From contig NZ_QARE02000005.1 in the NCBI RefSeq assembly GCF_003052515.2, forward strand, positions 186,001 to 250,000: a stretch of DNA of 64,000 nucleotides, read 5' to 3'. This document shows positions 37,501-45,974 of this stretch, one piece after another. Every line of letters starts with the position of its first letter. Within the stretch, counting starts at the first letter, position 1. A program made the translations under genes and the position numbers. The DNA is from Pseudomonas sp. RIT409 (lineage in GTDB: Bacteria > Pseudomonadota > Gammaproteobacteria > Pseudomonadales > Pseudomonadaceae). The notes under the pieces are model-generated. The model was not told the DNA's origin, searched no databases, and saw only the letters and a list, made by a program, of their open reading frames with translations.

Positions 37501-38912
37501 GCTGGTGGCGCGCCGCCCATGACGAAGCGCAGCAGCGTTTCTACCTTACCGAAAGTCGGGTTCAGGTCATTCATCTGGATGCTCCGCAGAGCTGGCGCCT
37601 GGGCTTGCCGTATCTGAGGCGTGACAATGCAATGATGGCGGAGGCCGCCGATGTGAACCTTGAGGACATCAGCTATGAAGCCTTCATTCAAGCCGATGGT
37701 TGGTTCGCTTCATTACCTCGCACGTTGTTGACCTTGACCCGGCAGCGGTACAAGGAGGCCGGAGAGGGCGAGGCGACGTTCCAGGCGTTGCCTGACGCCA
37801 CGGAAATGGCGGAGCTCGATGAGCATGCGTTGACCGCTTACGATCGGGTCATGACCGCTGATCAACTGACCGCCAAATTGATCGAGCTGGGTTATCACAC
37901 CATGGCGTGCTTTCTGCCAGAAGAGCCGGAGCGCGTTCTGTGGTCGGTCAAGCGCGAGTTCAACACCTATGCGGGCGCCGAGCATTTTTACCGTGTCGAT
38001 GCGTTCAGACCCACGGCCAGCCATGGCCTGAGCCGGGTGGAATATGACCCCTACAGTATGCAGCTGACCGCCGTGACGGCACCGGATGGCTGCAGAACAT
38101 CGGCGACTTTCAGCTATTACAGCCTGCAACCCATCAAAGTGGTCGATCCCAATCAGAATACGCAAGAGGCGCTCTACGATGGGTTCGGAATGCTGCGCAT
38201 GACCAGCTTCCATGGCACCGAGCTGGGAGAAGCAGTCGGCTTCGACACCCTGGAGCATGTCGTTCTCCCTGACCAGACGCCCGATGAAGCCATCTCCAAT
38301 CCTTCCCAGACCATCAACTTCGGCACTGCTTATTTCTACGATGCGTACAGTTGGACAGACCGCAAAGTGCCGGTGCACAGCTTGGTCCAGCAATGGGATC
38401 GCTACCCAGGAGATCCAGAGCGGCAATTGCGCATGACGCTCAGTTCCGTCGATGGTTTCGGCAGGCAATTGCAAACCCGGCAATTGGTCGAACCCGGCAT
38501 GGCGTATCAGGTCATTGACGGTCATCTGTGCTTCGATGGCGATGGGCTGATTGAGGTGGACGTCAAGGACAAGCGGTGGCGAGTCAGCGAGCGGGTGGAG
38601 TACAACAACAAAGGGCTGGCGATCAGGGTCTACCGCCCGTACTTTACCGACAGTCACGGTTACGTGAGCGACAGTTCGGTGCGTGAGCTTTGGTACCACG
38701 ACAAGCAGTTTTATGATCCCTTGGGTCGGCCCACTGAGAGCTGGACCGCCAAAGGCTGGTTGCGACGTACCACCTACCGGAACTGGTATTCCATTGCCGA
38801 GGACGAAAACGATACGGCCGAGGAGGTCAACGCGCGGCGGGCGCAGGCAGGGCTGCCGTTGCTCGATGACGGTTCGAACGTGGGCAGGAAGAAAAACGTG
38901 TTCGGGTTTTGA
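34542..38912 (+). CDS. Tc toxin B subunit (TcdB/TcaC-like, SpvB plus beta-propeller)
   Basis: At 1456 residues this is full length for a TcB subunit (about 1480 in Photorhabdus and Yersinia). Order: an SpvB-type domain from residue 10 (APSLPKGGGAIQ...LPLPVSAGRGYAPQLALNYQS); an FG-GAP-type propeller at about residues 400-720 with repeats VDLYGEGVAG, ADLTGNGRLD, VDLVGDGLGD, CDILGSGQQH, ADMDGSGAVD and ADLQGLGCSS; then the TcdB middle domains and a YD-repeat tail. TcB and TcC close a hollow cocoon that holds the C-subunit toxin and docks on a TcA pore. Start 34542 follows GGAGAG. No TcA gene is present; the nearest TcC is divergent rather than downstream. Confidence 0.92.
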   Translation: MADQQEHVGISAPSLPKGGGAIQSIGKGFGAVGAMGVSSLSLPLPVSAGRGYAPQLALNYQSSVGNGIFGLGWGLNLEHVSRRTSKGVPRYTDDDVILGPGGDVWLAQRDAQGSVVETTVDTYGDLTLDKSYQVIRYFARVESAFNRIEHWRHVDDIPGFWLVHGADGSLAMYGRNPGSRIADPEDANRVAEWLLEETMNARGEHILYTYKPEDMAGTVGDTQPDPARDFTAQRYLHRVCYGNFAAHSHLYLWRPEQVAGLEWHFYLVADYGERVDQGSAPPFVTEGTWGARSDFHSSFATGFEVGTLRLAHQFILFHHFPAETGEMPQAVASLKFGYTDLAQRYQALTLATSWGWYHYDDGTAKVEGQSRPPLSFTYQDFDARDGSFTSFLQMPGLDDGQRYQLVDLYGEGVAGVLHRDDKGWMYRAPQRDVEAQDPDAVTYGAWQLLPLIPVADAQAPVRQTLADLTGNGRLDWVLAQPACAGFFSMKADGSWSNYLPFAAFPPEFFNAEGQFVDLVGDGLGDFALVGPRSVRLYASRRAQGFAAGENVPHEGEDDRLPVLGDSPNELVVFCDILGSGQQHLVRIRHDEIRFWPNLGRGKFGKGQPFATLPFSYTEFDAGRIRLADMDGSGAVDLIYLESEGFKLFLNRSGRGLSEPVFHAWPEGVRYDRLCQVSMADLQGLGCSSLVLTTPHLSPTHWRYDHPPVKPYLLRQTHNNMGASGTVTYRSSAQEWLDEKHELQMSGSPIEPGVPFALHVVSRQTQLDEVTGNQLTQIFHYRQGYYDGEEREFRGFGLVMQRDSEAQQAGQEDEGFTAPVLSKTWYHTGRFPHRPAAGFNQSDPQAQALGEDLLTTYDQGQDQVIQSPTEAQSRSMGRTLAGSVIRAEVFAMLGDRPDDVPYSVRTSRYLVRELEPAGLHQPYARMLPLMLESISYQYEGFADDPMCQRSISLGWDAYGVLTHGANVHYARRKRESDAPPFEDEHQQRWWRAAHDEAQQRFYLTESRVQVIHLDAPQSWRLGLPYLRRDNAMMAEAADVNLEDISYEAFIQADGWFASLPRTLLTLTRQRYKEAGEGEATFQALPDATEMAELDEHALTAYDRVMTADQLTAKLIELGYHTMACFLPEEPERVLWSVKREFNTYAGAEHFYRVDAFRPTASHGLSRVEYDPYSMQLTAVTAPDGCRTSATFSYYSLQPIKVVDPNQNTQEALYDGFGMLRMTSFHGTELGEAVGFDTLEHVVLPDQTPDEAISNPSQTINFGTAYFYDAYSWTDRKVPVHSLVQQWDRYPGDPERQLRMTLSSVDGFGRQLQTRQLVEPGMAYQVIDGHLCFDGDGLIEVDVKDKRWRVSERVEYNNKGLAIRVYRPYFTDSHGYVSDSSVRELWYHDKQFYDPLGRPTESWTAKGWLRRTTYRNWYSIAEDENDTAEEVNARRAQAGLPLLDDGSNVGRKKNVFGF

Positions 38913-38931
38913 TGACTCAAAGGCCCTGTGC

Positions 38932-38965
38932 GCAGAAAGCCCGGCACGCTGGCCGGGCTTTCTGC
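38932..38965. terminator. Terminator-like hairpin between TcB and fumarase genes
   Basis: A perfect 14-bp stem (GCAGAAAGCCCGGC and complement) with a 6-nt loop lies between two convergent genes. It lacks a long T-run on either side, but its position and strength fit a bidirectional terminator. Confidence 0.75.
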
Positions 38966-38985
38966 AAAACAGACACCGTCAGTGC

Positions 38986-40509
38986 TTACTGCACTTCCAC
39001 TGCCAGGCTTTCACTGATCTTCTTCTGCCAGATCGCAGGCCCGGTGATGTGTACCGACTCACCTTTGCTGTCCACGGCGACCGTGACCGGCATGTCTTTG
39101 ACCTCGAATTCGTAGATGGCTTCCATGCCCAGTTCGGGGAATGCCAGCACTTGCGACTTCTTGATGGCCTGTGCGACGAGGTACGCCGCGCCGCCCACCG
39201 CCATCAGGTAAACGGCTTTGTTGTCCTTGATCGCGTCGATGGCAGTCGGGCCCCGCTCGGACTTGCCGATCATGCCCAGCAAGCCGGTTTGTTCGAGGAT
39301 CTGACGGGTGAACTTGTCCATCCGGGTCGCGGTGGTCGGGCCGGCTGGGCCCACCACTTCGTCACCGACTGGATCGACCGGGCCGACGTAATAAATGAAG
39401 CGACCTTTGAGGTCCACCGGCAGGGTTTCGCCCTTGTTCAGCATCTCGACCATGCGCTTGTGTGCGGCATCGCGACCGGTGAGCATCTTGCCGTTGAGCA
39501 GGACGGTTTCACCCGGCTTCCAGCTCTGGACGTCTTCTGGGGTCAGGGTGTCGAGATTGACGCGACGAGCCGACGGGCCGGCTTCCCAGACGATTTCCGG
39601 ATACGCGTCCAGCGGTGGCGCTTCCAGCGATGCAGGACCTGAGCCGTCGAGCACGAAGTGGGCGTGACGGGTGGCGGCGCAGTTAGGGATCATGCAGACC
39701 GGCAGCGACGCGGCGTGGGTAGGGTAGTCCATGATTTTGACGTCGAGCACGGTGGTCAGGCCGCCGAGGCCCTGGGCACCGATGCCCAGTTGGTTGACCT
39801 TCTCGAACAGCTCCAGACGCATTTCTTCCAGACGGTTTGACGGGCCGCGCGCCTTCAGCTCGTGGATGTCGATGGACTCCATCAGGACTTCCTTGGCCAT
39901 GACCGCGGCCTTCTCGGCGGTGCCGCCGATGCCGATCCCGAGCATGCCAGGCGGGCACCAGCCAGCGCCCATGGTCGGAACGGTCTTCAACACCCAGTCA
40001 ACGATCGAGTCGGACGGGTTGAGCATCGCCATCTTCGATTTGTTTTCCGATCCGCCGCCTTTGGCCGCCACGTCCACTTCCACGGTGTTGCCCGGGACGA
40101 TGGAGTAGTGAATGACCGCCGGCGTGTTGTCCTTGGTGTTTTTGCGAGCGCCTGCCGGGTCGGCGAGGATCGAAGCACGCAGGACGTTTTCCGGGAGGTT
40201 ATAGGCGCGACGCACGCCTTCGTTGATCATGTCGTCCAGGCTCATGGTGGCGCCGTCCCAGCGCACGTCCATGCCGACGCGTACAAATACGGTGACGATG
40301 CCGGTGTCCTGGCAGATCGGACGATGGCCGGTGGCGCACATGCGCGAGTTGATGAGGATCTGAGCCATGGAGTCGCGCGCGGCGGGCGATTCTTCGCGCA
40401 GGTAGGCCTCGTGCATGGCCTGGATGAAATCGACGGGGTGGTAATAGGAGATGAACTGCAAGGCGTCGGCGACGCTCTGAATCAGGTCATCCTGCTTGAT
40501 CACGGTCAT
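38986..40509 (-). CDS. fumA: Fumarate hydratase class I
   Basis: A 507-residue iron-sulfur (class I) fumarase that interconverts fumarate and malate in the TCA cycle. Cys residues for the 4Fe-4S cluster appear at MCATGHRPICQDTG, in the PNCAATRHAHF region and later; the C-terminal beta domain begins VNLDTLTPEDVQSWKPGE. The GKSERGPTAID segment is typical. An AGGAGAAC site precedes the ATG. It matches P. aeruginosa PA4333 in position and is a core gene flanked on both sides by RHS toxin genes here. Confidence 0.95.
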   Translation of the reverse strand: MTVIKQDDLIQSVADALQFISYYHPVDFIQAMHEAYLREESPAARDSMAQILINSRMCATGHRPICQDTGIVTVFVRVGMDVRWDGATMSLDDMINEGVRRAYNLPENVLRASILADPAGARKNTKDNTPAVIHYSIVPGNTVEVDVAAKGGGSENKSKMAMLNPSDSIVDWVLKTVPTMGAGWCPPGMLGIGIGGTAEKAAVMAKEVLMESIDIHELKARGPSNRLEEMRLELFEKVNQLGIGAQGLGGLTTVLDVKIMDYPTHAASLPVCMIPNCAATRHAHFVLDGSGPASLEAPPLDAYPEIVWEAGPSARRVNLDTLTPEDVQSWKPGETVLLNGKMLTGRDAAHKRMVEMLNKGETLPVDLKGRFIYYVGPVDPVGDEVVGPAGPTTATRMDKFTRQILEQTGLLGMIGKSERGPTAIDAIKDNKAVYLMAVGGAAYLVAQAIKKSQVLAFPELGMEAIYEFEVKDMPVTVAVDSKGESVHITGPAIWQKKISESLAVEVQ

Positions 40510-40748
40510 GGGCGTTCTCCTCTATTCAGGCGGGAACATTATAGGGGCGGCTGGCGCAGGATACGCGTGGCAGTTGCGCAAACGGCCTCTGGCTCGGCTA
40601 CCGCTCAGGCACAGCAGCAGGAAAAAGGCGCGGCAGTATACCGCGTGAACATCGCCGCGACACCCTGTCGCAGGGTAAACATTGGTCTTAAAGGCCAGGA
40701 CAGGCGCTTCGGTATTACCGCTAACCGCCATGCCCTGCGCCGGTTCCG

Positions 40749-43193
40749 TCAGACCGGTGTGACCGTGCCGTCTGGATGATAGATGTTGGCGCGCGCCTCC
40801 CGGAAGGTGGTTTTCCAAGCCTTGATCGGGTTGCCGGTGGTTTGCAGGCGTTCAAAGAAAGAAACGGCTTCCAAGGGCCTGTTGGATGAGTTGATCGGGC
40901 TCTGGAGGCCAGCGAATCCTTTCAAGTAGACCTTGTTGACGAAGCCCTGCACCGGCCGGTTCAACACCTTGGCAATCTCCAATGCCGACCCGTTCGAACC
41001 TCCCCAGCACGATAACAGCACGAAGGTCTGGTCTGCCGTCTCGTTGAGCGTTTGGAGTCGAGGGGCGATGACGTCTCTTGCCACGTCGGCTGCGCGACTG
41101 ACTTTTCCATCCGCGCCCATGAGCAGCGCACGCAAGGGGTCACCGTGCGTGAGCAATGCCGCGCGGTTGGTGGCGTGATAGGTGTCGATGAAGCCGACGT
41201 CCACGGCCCTCGACGTGTGCTGGGCGAGCACTTCGCCGTTCCCCAGGCGTCCAGGCTTGGGCGGCTTCCACCCTTGTGTGACGTCCAACGCCCTCTGTCG
41301 CGAACCGGCCCGTCTGAGACTGCTCAGCTTGAAGCCCGCTCCTGCCCCCGCAAGCCCAGTGACCAGAGAAATACTCCCCAATACCCCTGACGCGGCGCCG
41401 TTTTGGCCGGTTGCTTCAAGCGCTGTGCTCGCCACACCCGTGGCCAGGGAAACGATATCCAACGTGGCGGCAACCAATGCCGTGATCTGCCCAGTGGTCA
41501 GCGCGCCCAGTCCCGAACCGATCAACGCCCCCGCGGCGGGTAACGCCGCTTGAAGGCCGGGAATCAATGCCAGCGCACCCAGCGCGAGGCCGACCCCAGC
41601 CAAGGCATAGCTCACCCAATTGTGGCCATCGGGGTCAACGCGGTTGACCGGGTCGCCCGCGCACCAGGCGTAGGCGTTGATGCCCCCCGGACCAAATGGG
41701 CTGTGGCTGTCGGGGGCCAAAAAGCACATCAGAACAGGGTCGTAAGGGCGGTTGCCTCCTGGCACGTACCAGCCGGACACCGGCTCGCGTTGCTCGCCTG
41801 CATAACCGAAGGCGACGTGGTCAGAAGCGGAGGTTTCGGCACCATGGGCCGTATAGCGACGGATGCGCAATTCGCTGTCGGCTTCCAGGCGGACGCTTCC
41901 CTGGGCGTCGGTGCCGACCAGGATAGTTTGACGAACGCTGTCAGTGATGTTGCTCACCGCGAACAGCGCGCCCATGTCGCCGATCAACTGAACACGATTG
42001 TCATCGGTGCGCTTATGAGTGAGTTGATCGGCGCTAAAAAAGTCTCGGGTCAAGGTGTCGTTTACTACGCGGTCGGTCAATTGCCCGCTGGGATCGTAGC
42101 GATAGGTGCAGGTGCCCGATGGCGCCCGGACCTCGGTGAGTCGGCCCTGGGTGTTCCAGCTAAGGCTTCGGCCCAGGTTGTCGCCGATCACCCGACCGCA
42201 GGCGTCATAGGTCAGGGTGATGGTTGAGGGCCAGGACGGATGCGTGTGGGTAACGGTCACGACGCGGGTGGGGTCGTCGCTGGCGTAGCTGAAGCAGGCC
42301 TCGTCTCGGGTGCCGTCCAAGTAGGTGCTGACGACCTTCTCATAGCCATTGAAGGCGTTGAAAACGAACACCTGCTCGACCATGCGGTTGCCGTACGGAT
42401 CCTCAGGCGCGGCCAGCGCATTGGCAGTGCACCGGATCAGACGATTGCGGGCATCGTATTCAAAGGTTTCCTCCCCTACGTGCCCACCCTGGGCCCAAGT
42501 GCGGGAAATGATCTGATCGAGTGCGGAATACTCCACTGTCTGGATGATGGTCTGAACGGCAGTTTCATCGTCCTCGCCTGCCTGGGAAAAGGTAAACGTG
42601 CGGGTGTGTTCCCGGCCTACCACGTCGTAGGTGAGCGACGTGACAAGGGTGCGCTGGTTGTGCGGGTCGACGACGCGAATCGACAGAGGGCGCGAAAGGG
42701 CGTCGTAGGTGTAATAGGTGTCAACGTCGCCAACACGGGTTTTTTCGACGCGGCCGACGGCGTCGAGCTGGCGCAGGTGCGCAACGCCTTCGGCGTCGTC
42801 GAAACCTTGAAGCAGCCCGCCGAACGAATAGCGCCATGCGGTGTGATGAGACTGCCCGTCGACGGTCCAGGTATCGTTCGCGGGCTGGCCGGACGGGGTG
42901 AATGCGAACGCCTTGGTACCCAATGCGCCTGCGACGGCTGAAGGCTGACCCAATGTCGGATGACGGGTGATAAGGACGTCCGCCTCGCCCGCAGCCGCGA
43001 CACCGACTAGCTGATTGTTCAATGCCTTTTCATAGGTGAAGGTGATGTTCTTGCCATCGGCAAGCGTGGTGGACGAAGGCGGCAACTGCCCGTCGGTGTA
43101 GTCAAGGCGGGTGGTATGCCCTCCGACTTCTACGGTGAGTTGACGGCCCAGGCCATCGAAAGTTTGCCGACCGATAATCGTGGGTGCGTTCAT
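40749..43193 (-). CDS. RHS-repeat toxin, C-terminal half, with caspase-like tip
   Basis: An 814-residue RHS protein whose N-terminal part (MNAPTIIGRQTFDGLGRQL) reads as if continuing from the preceding gene. YD repeats lead to the conserved core end GYAGEQREPVSGWYVPGGNRPYDPVLMCFLAPD...NRVDPDG. The 291-residue tail (residues 524-814) begins with Gly/Ala-rich hydrophobic helices. It then shows LLTHGDPLRALL (His683) and TFVLLSCWGGSNGSALEIAKVLNRPV (Cys729), a His-Gly plus hydrophobic-strand-Cys pattern like clan CD cysteine peptidases. The ATG at 43193 has AAGGA 9 nt upstream; one at 43202 is too close to it. This could be an effector or a self-processing domain. Confidence 0.8.
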   Translation of the reverse strand: MNAPTIIGRQTFDGLGRQLTVEVGGHTTRLDYTDGQLPPSSTTLADGKNITFTYEKALNNQLVGVAAAGEADVLITRHPTLGQPSAVAGALGTKAFAFTPSGQPANDTWTVDGQSHHTAWRYSFGGLLQGFDDAEGVAHLRQLDAVGRVEKTRVGDVDTYYTYDALSRPLSIRVVDPHNQRTLVTSLTYDVVGREHTRTFTFSQAGEDDETAVQTIIQTVEYSALDQIISRTWAQGGHVGEETFEYDARNRLIRCTANALAAPEDPYGNRMVEQVFVFNAFNGYEKVVSTYLDGTRDEACFSYASDDPTRVVTVTHTHPSWPSTITLTYDACGRVIGDNLGRSLSWNTQGRLTEVRAPSGTCTYRYDPSGQLTDRVVNDTLTRDFFSADQLTHKRTDDNRVQLIGDMGALFAVSNITDSVRQTILVGTDAQGSVRLEADSELRIRRYTAHGAETSASDHVAFGYAGEQREPVSGWYVPGGNRPYDPVLMCFLAPDSHSPFGPGGINAYAWCAGDPVNRVDPDGHNWVSYALAGVGLALGALALIPGLQAALPAAGALIGSGLGALTTGQITALVAATLDIVSLATGVASTALEATGQNGAASGVLGSISLVTGLAGAGAGFKLSSLRRAGSRQRALDVTQGWKPPKPGRLGNGEVLAQHTSRAVDVGFIDTYHATNRAALLTHGDPLRALLMGADGKVSRAADVARDVIAPRLQTLNETADQTFVLLSCWGGSNGSALEIAKVLNRPVQGFVNKVYLKGFAGLQSPINSSNRPLEAVSFFERLQTTGNPIKAWKTTFREARANIYHPDGTVTPV

Positions 43194-43274
43194 TTTTTCC
43201 ATTCCTTGGAAAGAGCGTTAATCAGGAACGTCTGCGTTAACCGGTGTCCCTGTCGTCATGGCTGTGGTTCTTGG

Positions 43275-45889
43275 TCACGCTTCGTCGAGCGCAGGGGGTG
43301 TGACGGCAATGGTCTCCGGGTGGTTGTCATCGCTGTGCAAGGCATACGTCCAGTTCACCACTGTGTCGTCGGCCAGCGTTTGTTCGACCGTCCGACCGTA
43401 GACATCCAGCCTTGCAGTGGTCACGCGGTCCGGCTGACCGGGCACTTTGACGGTGGTTTGAGTGATGCGGTCCAGCCCATCCCGGCCCCATTCCTTGCTG
43501 CGAATCAGCGTTCCCTGTGAGTCATATAACTGCTCGGCGAGTGGGCTGCCGGACACATTGTGCAGCGTCTGGGTGCAGGCGCTGCGAAGGGGACCGTTTT
43601 GCTGCCACGTCTTCAGGGAGAGGGTAACTGGGTTGTGCTCGCTGTGATGTTGGACCCCGTCCGGCGTGGTGCTGCAACTCACCTGACCCCAGTCATCGTA
43701 CTGAGTGGTTGTAATGAGCGTGAGCGCCGTCACTGTTGCCGGGTGTTCTGGGTCGCGCAACCAGTCCACTTGGGTTTCGATGAGGGGCCGGCCCAAGGCG
43801 TCGAAGGCCGTGCGGGCAATTTCGCGAAATACGCCTGGCGCGTGATCGATGTCTTCAAGCTCCACCCGCACGGTTCGGCCTTCGCCATCGAGCCATTGAC
43901 GGCGACGCTGACCGGTGGTGAGGCAGTCCTCGACCATCACTGGGTTTTCGCCGGTCGCCCGGTGTTCGAGCGCGACGGCATCGCCGATGTGATAGGTCGT
44001 GGTGCGGCGGGTTTGGTAAGGGCTGTCGTCGGCAGTGATGACGAGGGTAATCCGCCCCAGGTCGTCATAGTCGTAGCGAGTAATGACCCCAGCTTGATTG
44101 CGCTCCCGTGTCACTCGGCCGGTGCTCAGCGAGCGCGCGATGCTTTGCGTCGCCCGCACCCGCTCAGTGTTTTCAAAGCCAATCAGGGTGACATGGGTGC
44201 TCAGCTCGTCCTGTGTTTGTTCGTAGCGATAGGAGGTGGTCGTGGGTTTGTCGTTGAGCGTGGTGATTTTTCTATCCACGCGGGCGTAGTGCGGACCTGG
44301 CTCGGTGATGTAGGTCTGAGTAGTGGTCTCCAGAACGCGGTTGTGGGTTACATCCCGTGCCGTTTCGCGCTCGACCACCACGACCGCAGGCTCACCCTCA
44401 ATGAGCGACGCCAATGCAGTGTAGGTGTAGCTCGTGGAGATTTCGGATGCGCCGCCGTAAGAGCCATCTTCCAGACGAGCAGGTCGGGTGGTTTTCTTCT
44501 TCAGGTACCTGACCATGCCCATGGCGTTGGCCGGGCATCCTTCGGCGCCTTCGGCGGGGTAGTACTCGTTGTGCTCTTCGACACCGTTGGGGCTGCGACT
44601 GAATACGACATTGCCGTTGTCATCGTAGCGATATTCGGTCGTCTCGCTGCGTTGATTGCCGGTCTTGTGGTCAATGAAAGTGACGGTTTGTTCATGAGGC
44701 AACTGGCACCACGCTGGCTGTTCGTCCCAGTGGGTGTCAGGCTTGATACCGAACGTGGTCTGGCGCCTGATCTCGGAATCCCCCTGGCGGGTGGATTCAC
44801 TGACAGGCAGGTGAAAGCGGTTCCAGGTGCGCGTCGTGGTCGCGAGCGTGCGCGCTTGTTCATCCATCTGCGTTTCAATGACTTCGTAGTTGTAATCTTC
44901 CTGGACCGCATAGAGGTTGTCGCGTCCGGTCTGCCAGTTGAAGGGGTGCTCGCTTCCGAATCCCAAAAGTTGAGTGCACCGACCCATTCGTAAGAGCGGG
45001 TCAGTTCAACGTCTCCCGTTCCGGATGAATGCTTCCATTCAATCACCCTTGGCAGTTCGGGGAAGGGAGCACCGGGTGGAAGCTGGTGGCCAAACTCGCC
45101 CGTCCCCCATCGGATGCTGTCCGATGTCCCCAATGGGCTGGTAAGTTCGGAAGGCAATAGTATTTCCAGTTCGGCATTCACCGGATGCGCCTCATAAGTC
45201 ACGGTGAAGGGTCGTTCGATGCCAGGCAGGTACACAGCGCCCAGCATATCGTTCGTCAGTTGCAGTGACAGGGTACGAGCCTCATGGCCTGGCACCTGAA
45301 ATACGACTTCTCCACCGTCGCCCTGAACCTCCAACAGCGTGCGGGTCTCGTCGCGGATTTTGTCGAGTCTGAAGTCGTCATTGGCGAACGCAGACCAATC
45401 CACGTACAGCCTGCGTCCCTCCTGGCTGCGAAGCTCCGTCAGCACGTATTTGGCACTGTTGGGTTGCTTGGTCAGAATCTCGGTCTGCCCGGATTTGTGA
45501 TCGATTCGGACTTCAGTGTCGCTTTGGCACGTGACGACCATGGATTTGAGCTTGTTGTCGAACAGCACCAGCTCTTTGCCAGGCGAGAAGTCGGTATTTT
45601 TAATATCGATGGCAAAACGTTCGCCTGAAGAAAGCTGGAGGGAGGCTGAGGTTTGCTGCAGGTTGATTTCGCTGAAACCCAGTGCCCAACCGTAGCCAAA
45701 TCCCCGGTCGACGGTCGAGGTCAATACGTTGAAGGACAAGGTGGGCGAAAGAGAGGGCCCCGCGAGATCGTTGGCGGGAAGTAGCGGCAGCTGGAATGCA
45801 ATCGTGAACTGCCCTGTACGGGCATCGACGCCCGTCTTTATAAAATCCACGAAATTTGTCGCTTGGGTATGAATACCGCTGATTGACAT
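43275..45889 (-). pseudogene. RHS-repeat protein, N-terminal half, with 1-nt frameshift
   Basis: Two overlapping frames together encode one RHS protein of about 871 residues. The upstream frame starts at 45889 (AGGGAG before ATG) with MSISGIHTQATNFVDF and runs to RSYEWVGALNF. The downstream frame continues with LGFGSEHPFNWQTGRDNLY and YD repeats to the stop at 43275. The junction falls at a four-T run on the minus strand (44965-44968); one extra T would restore the reading frame. A sequencing error, a true mutation or slippage are all possible; no classical slippery heptamer is seen in frame. It ends 81 nt before the gene for the C-terminal half. Confidence 0.75.
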
Positions 45890-45927
45890 ATCATCACTCC
45901 CTGTAAATATGCCTGATAAAGAACGCA

Positions 45928-45953
45928 CCCTTTTGAACGTCCGCTCAAAAGGG
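45928..45953. other. Hairpin between the paralogue gene and the RHS leader
   Basis: CCCTTTTGA and TCAAAAGGG form a 9-bp stem with an 8-nt loop in the 85-nt gap between the 329-residue protein gene and the split RHS gene. With no T-run it is more likely an attenuator or mRNA processing site than a full terminator. Confidence 0.5.
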
Positions 45954-45974
45954 GCGTCGCTACCGCTGCACTAT

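Noticed and set aside
44955..44990. Programmed -1 ribosomal frameshift in the RHS N-half
   Set aside because: A -1 slip at AAC TTT TGG would give the right product, but no X-XXY-YYZ heptamer is in frame and no stimulatory stem was seen; a simple indel is more economical.
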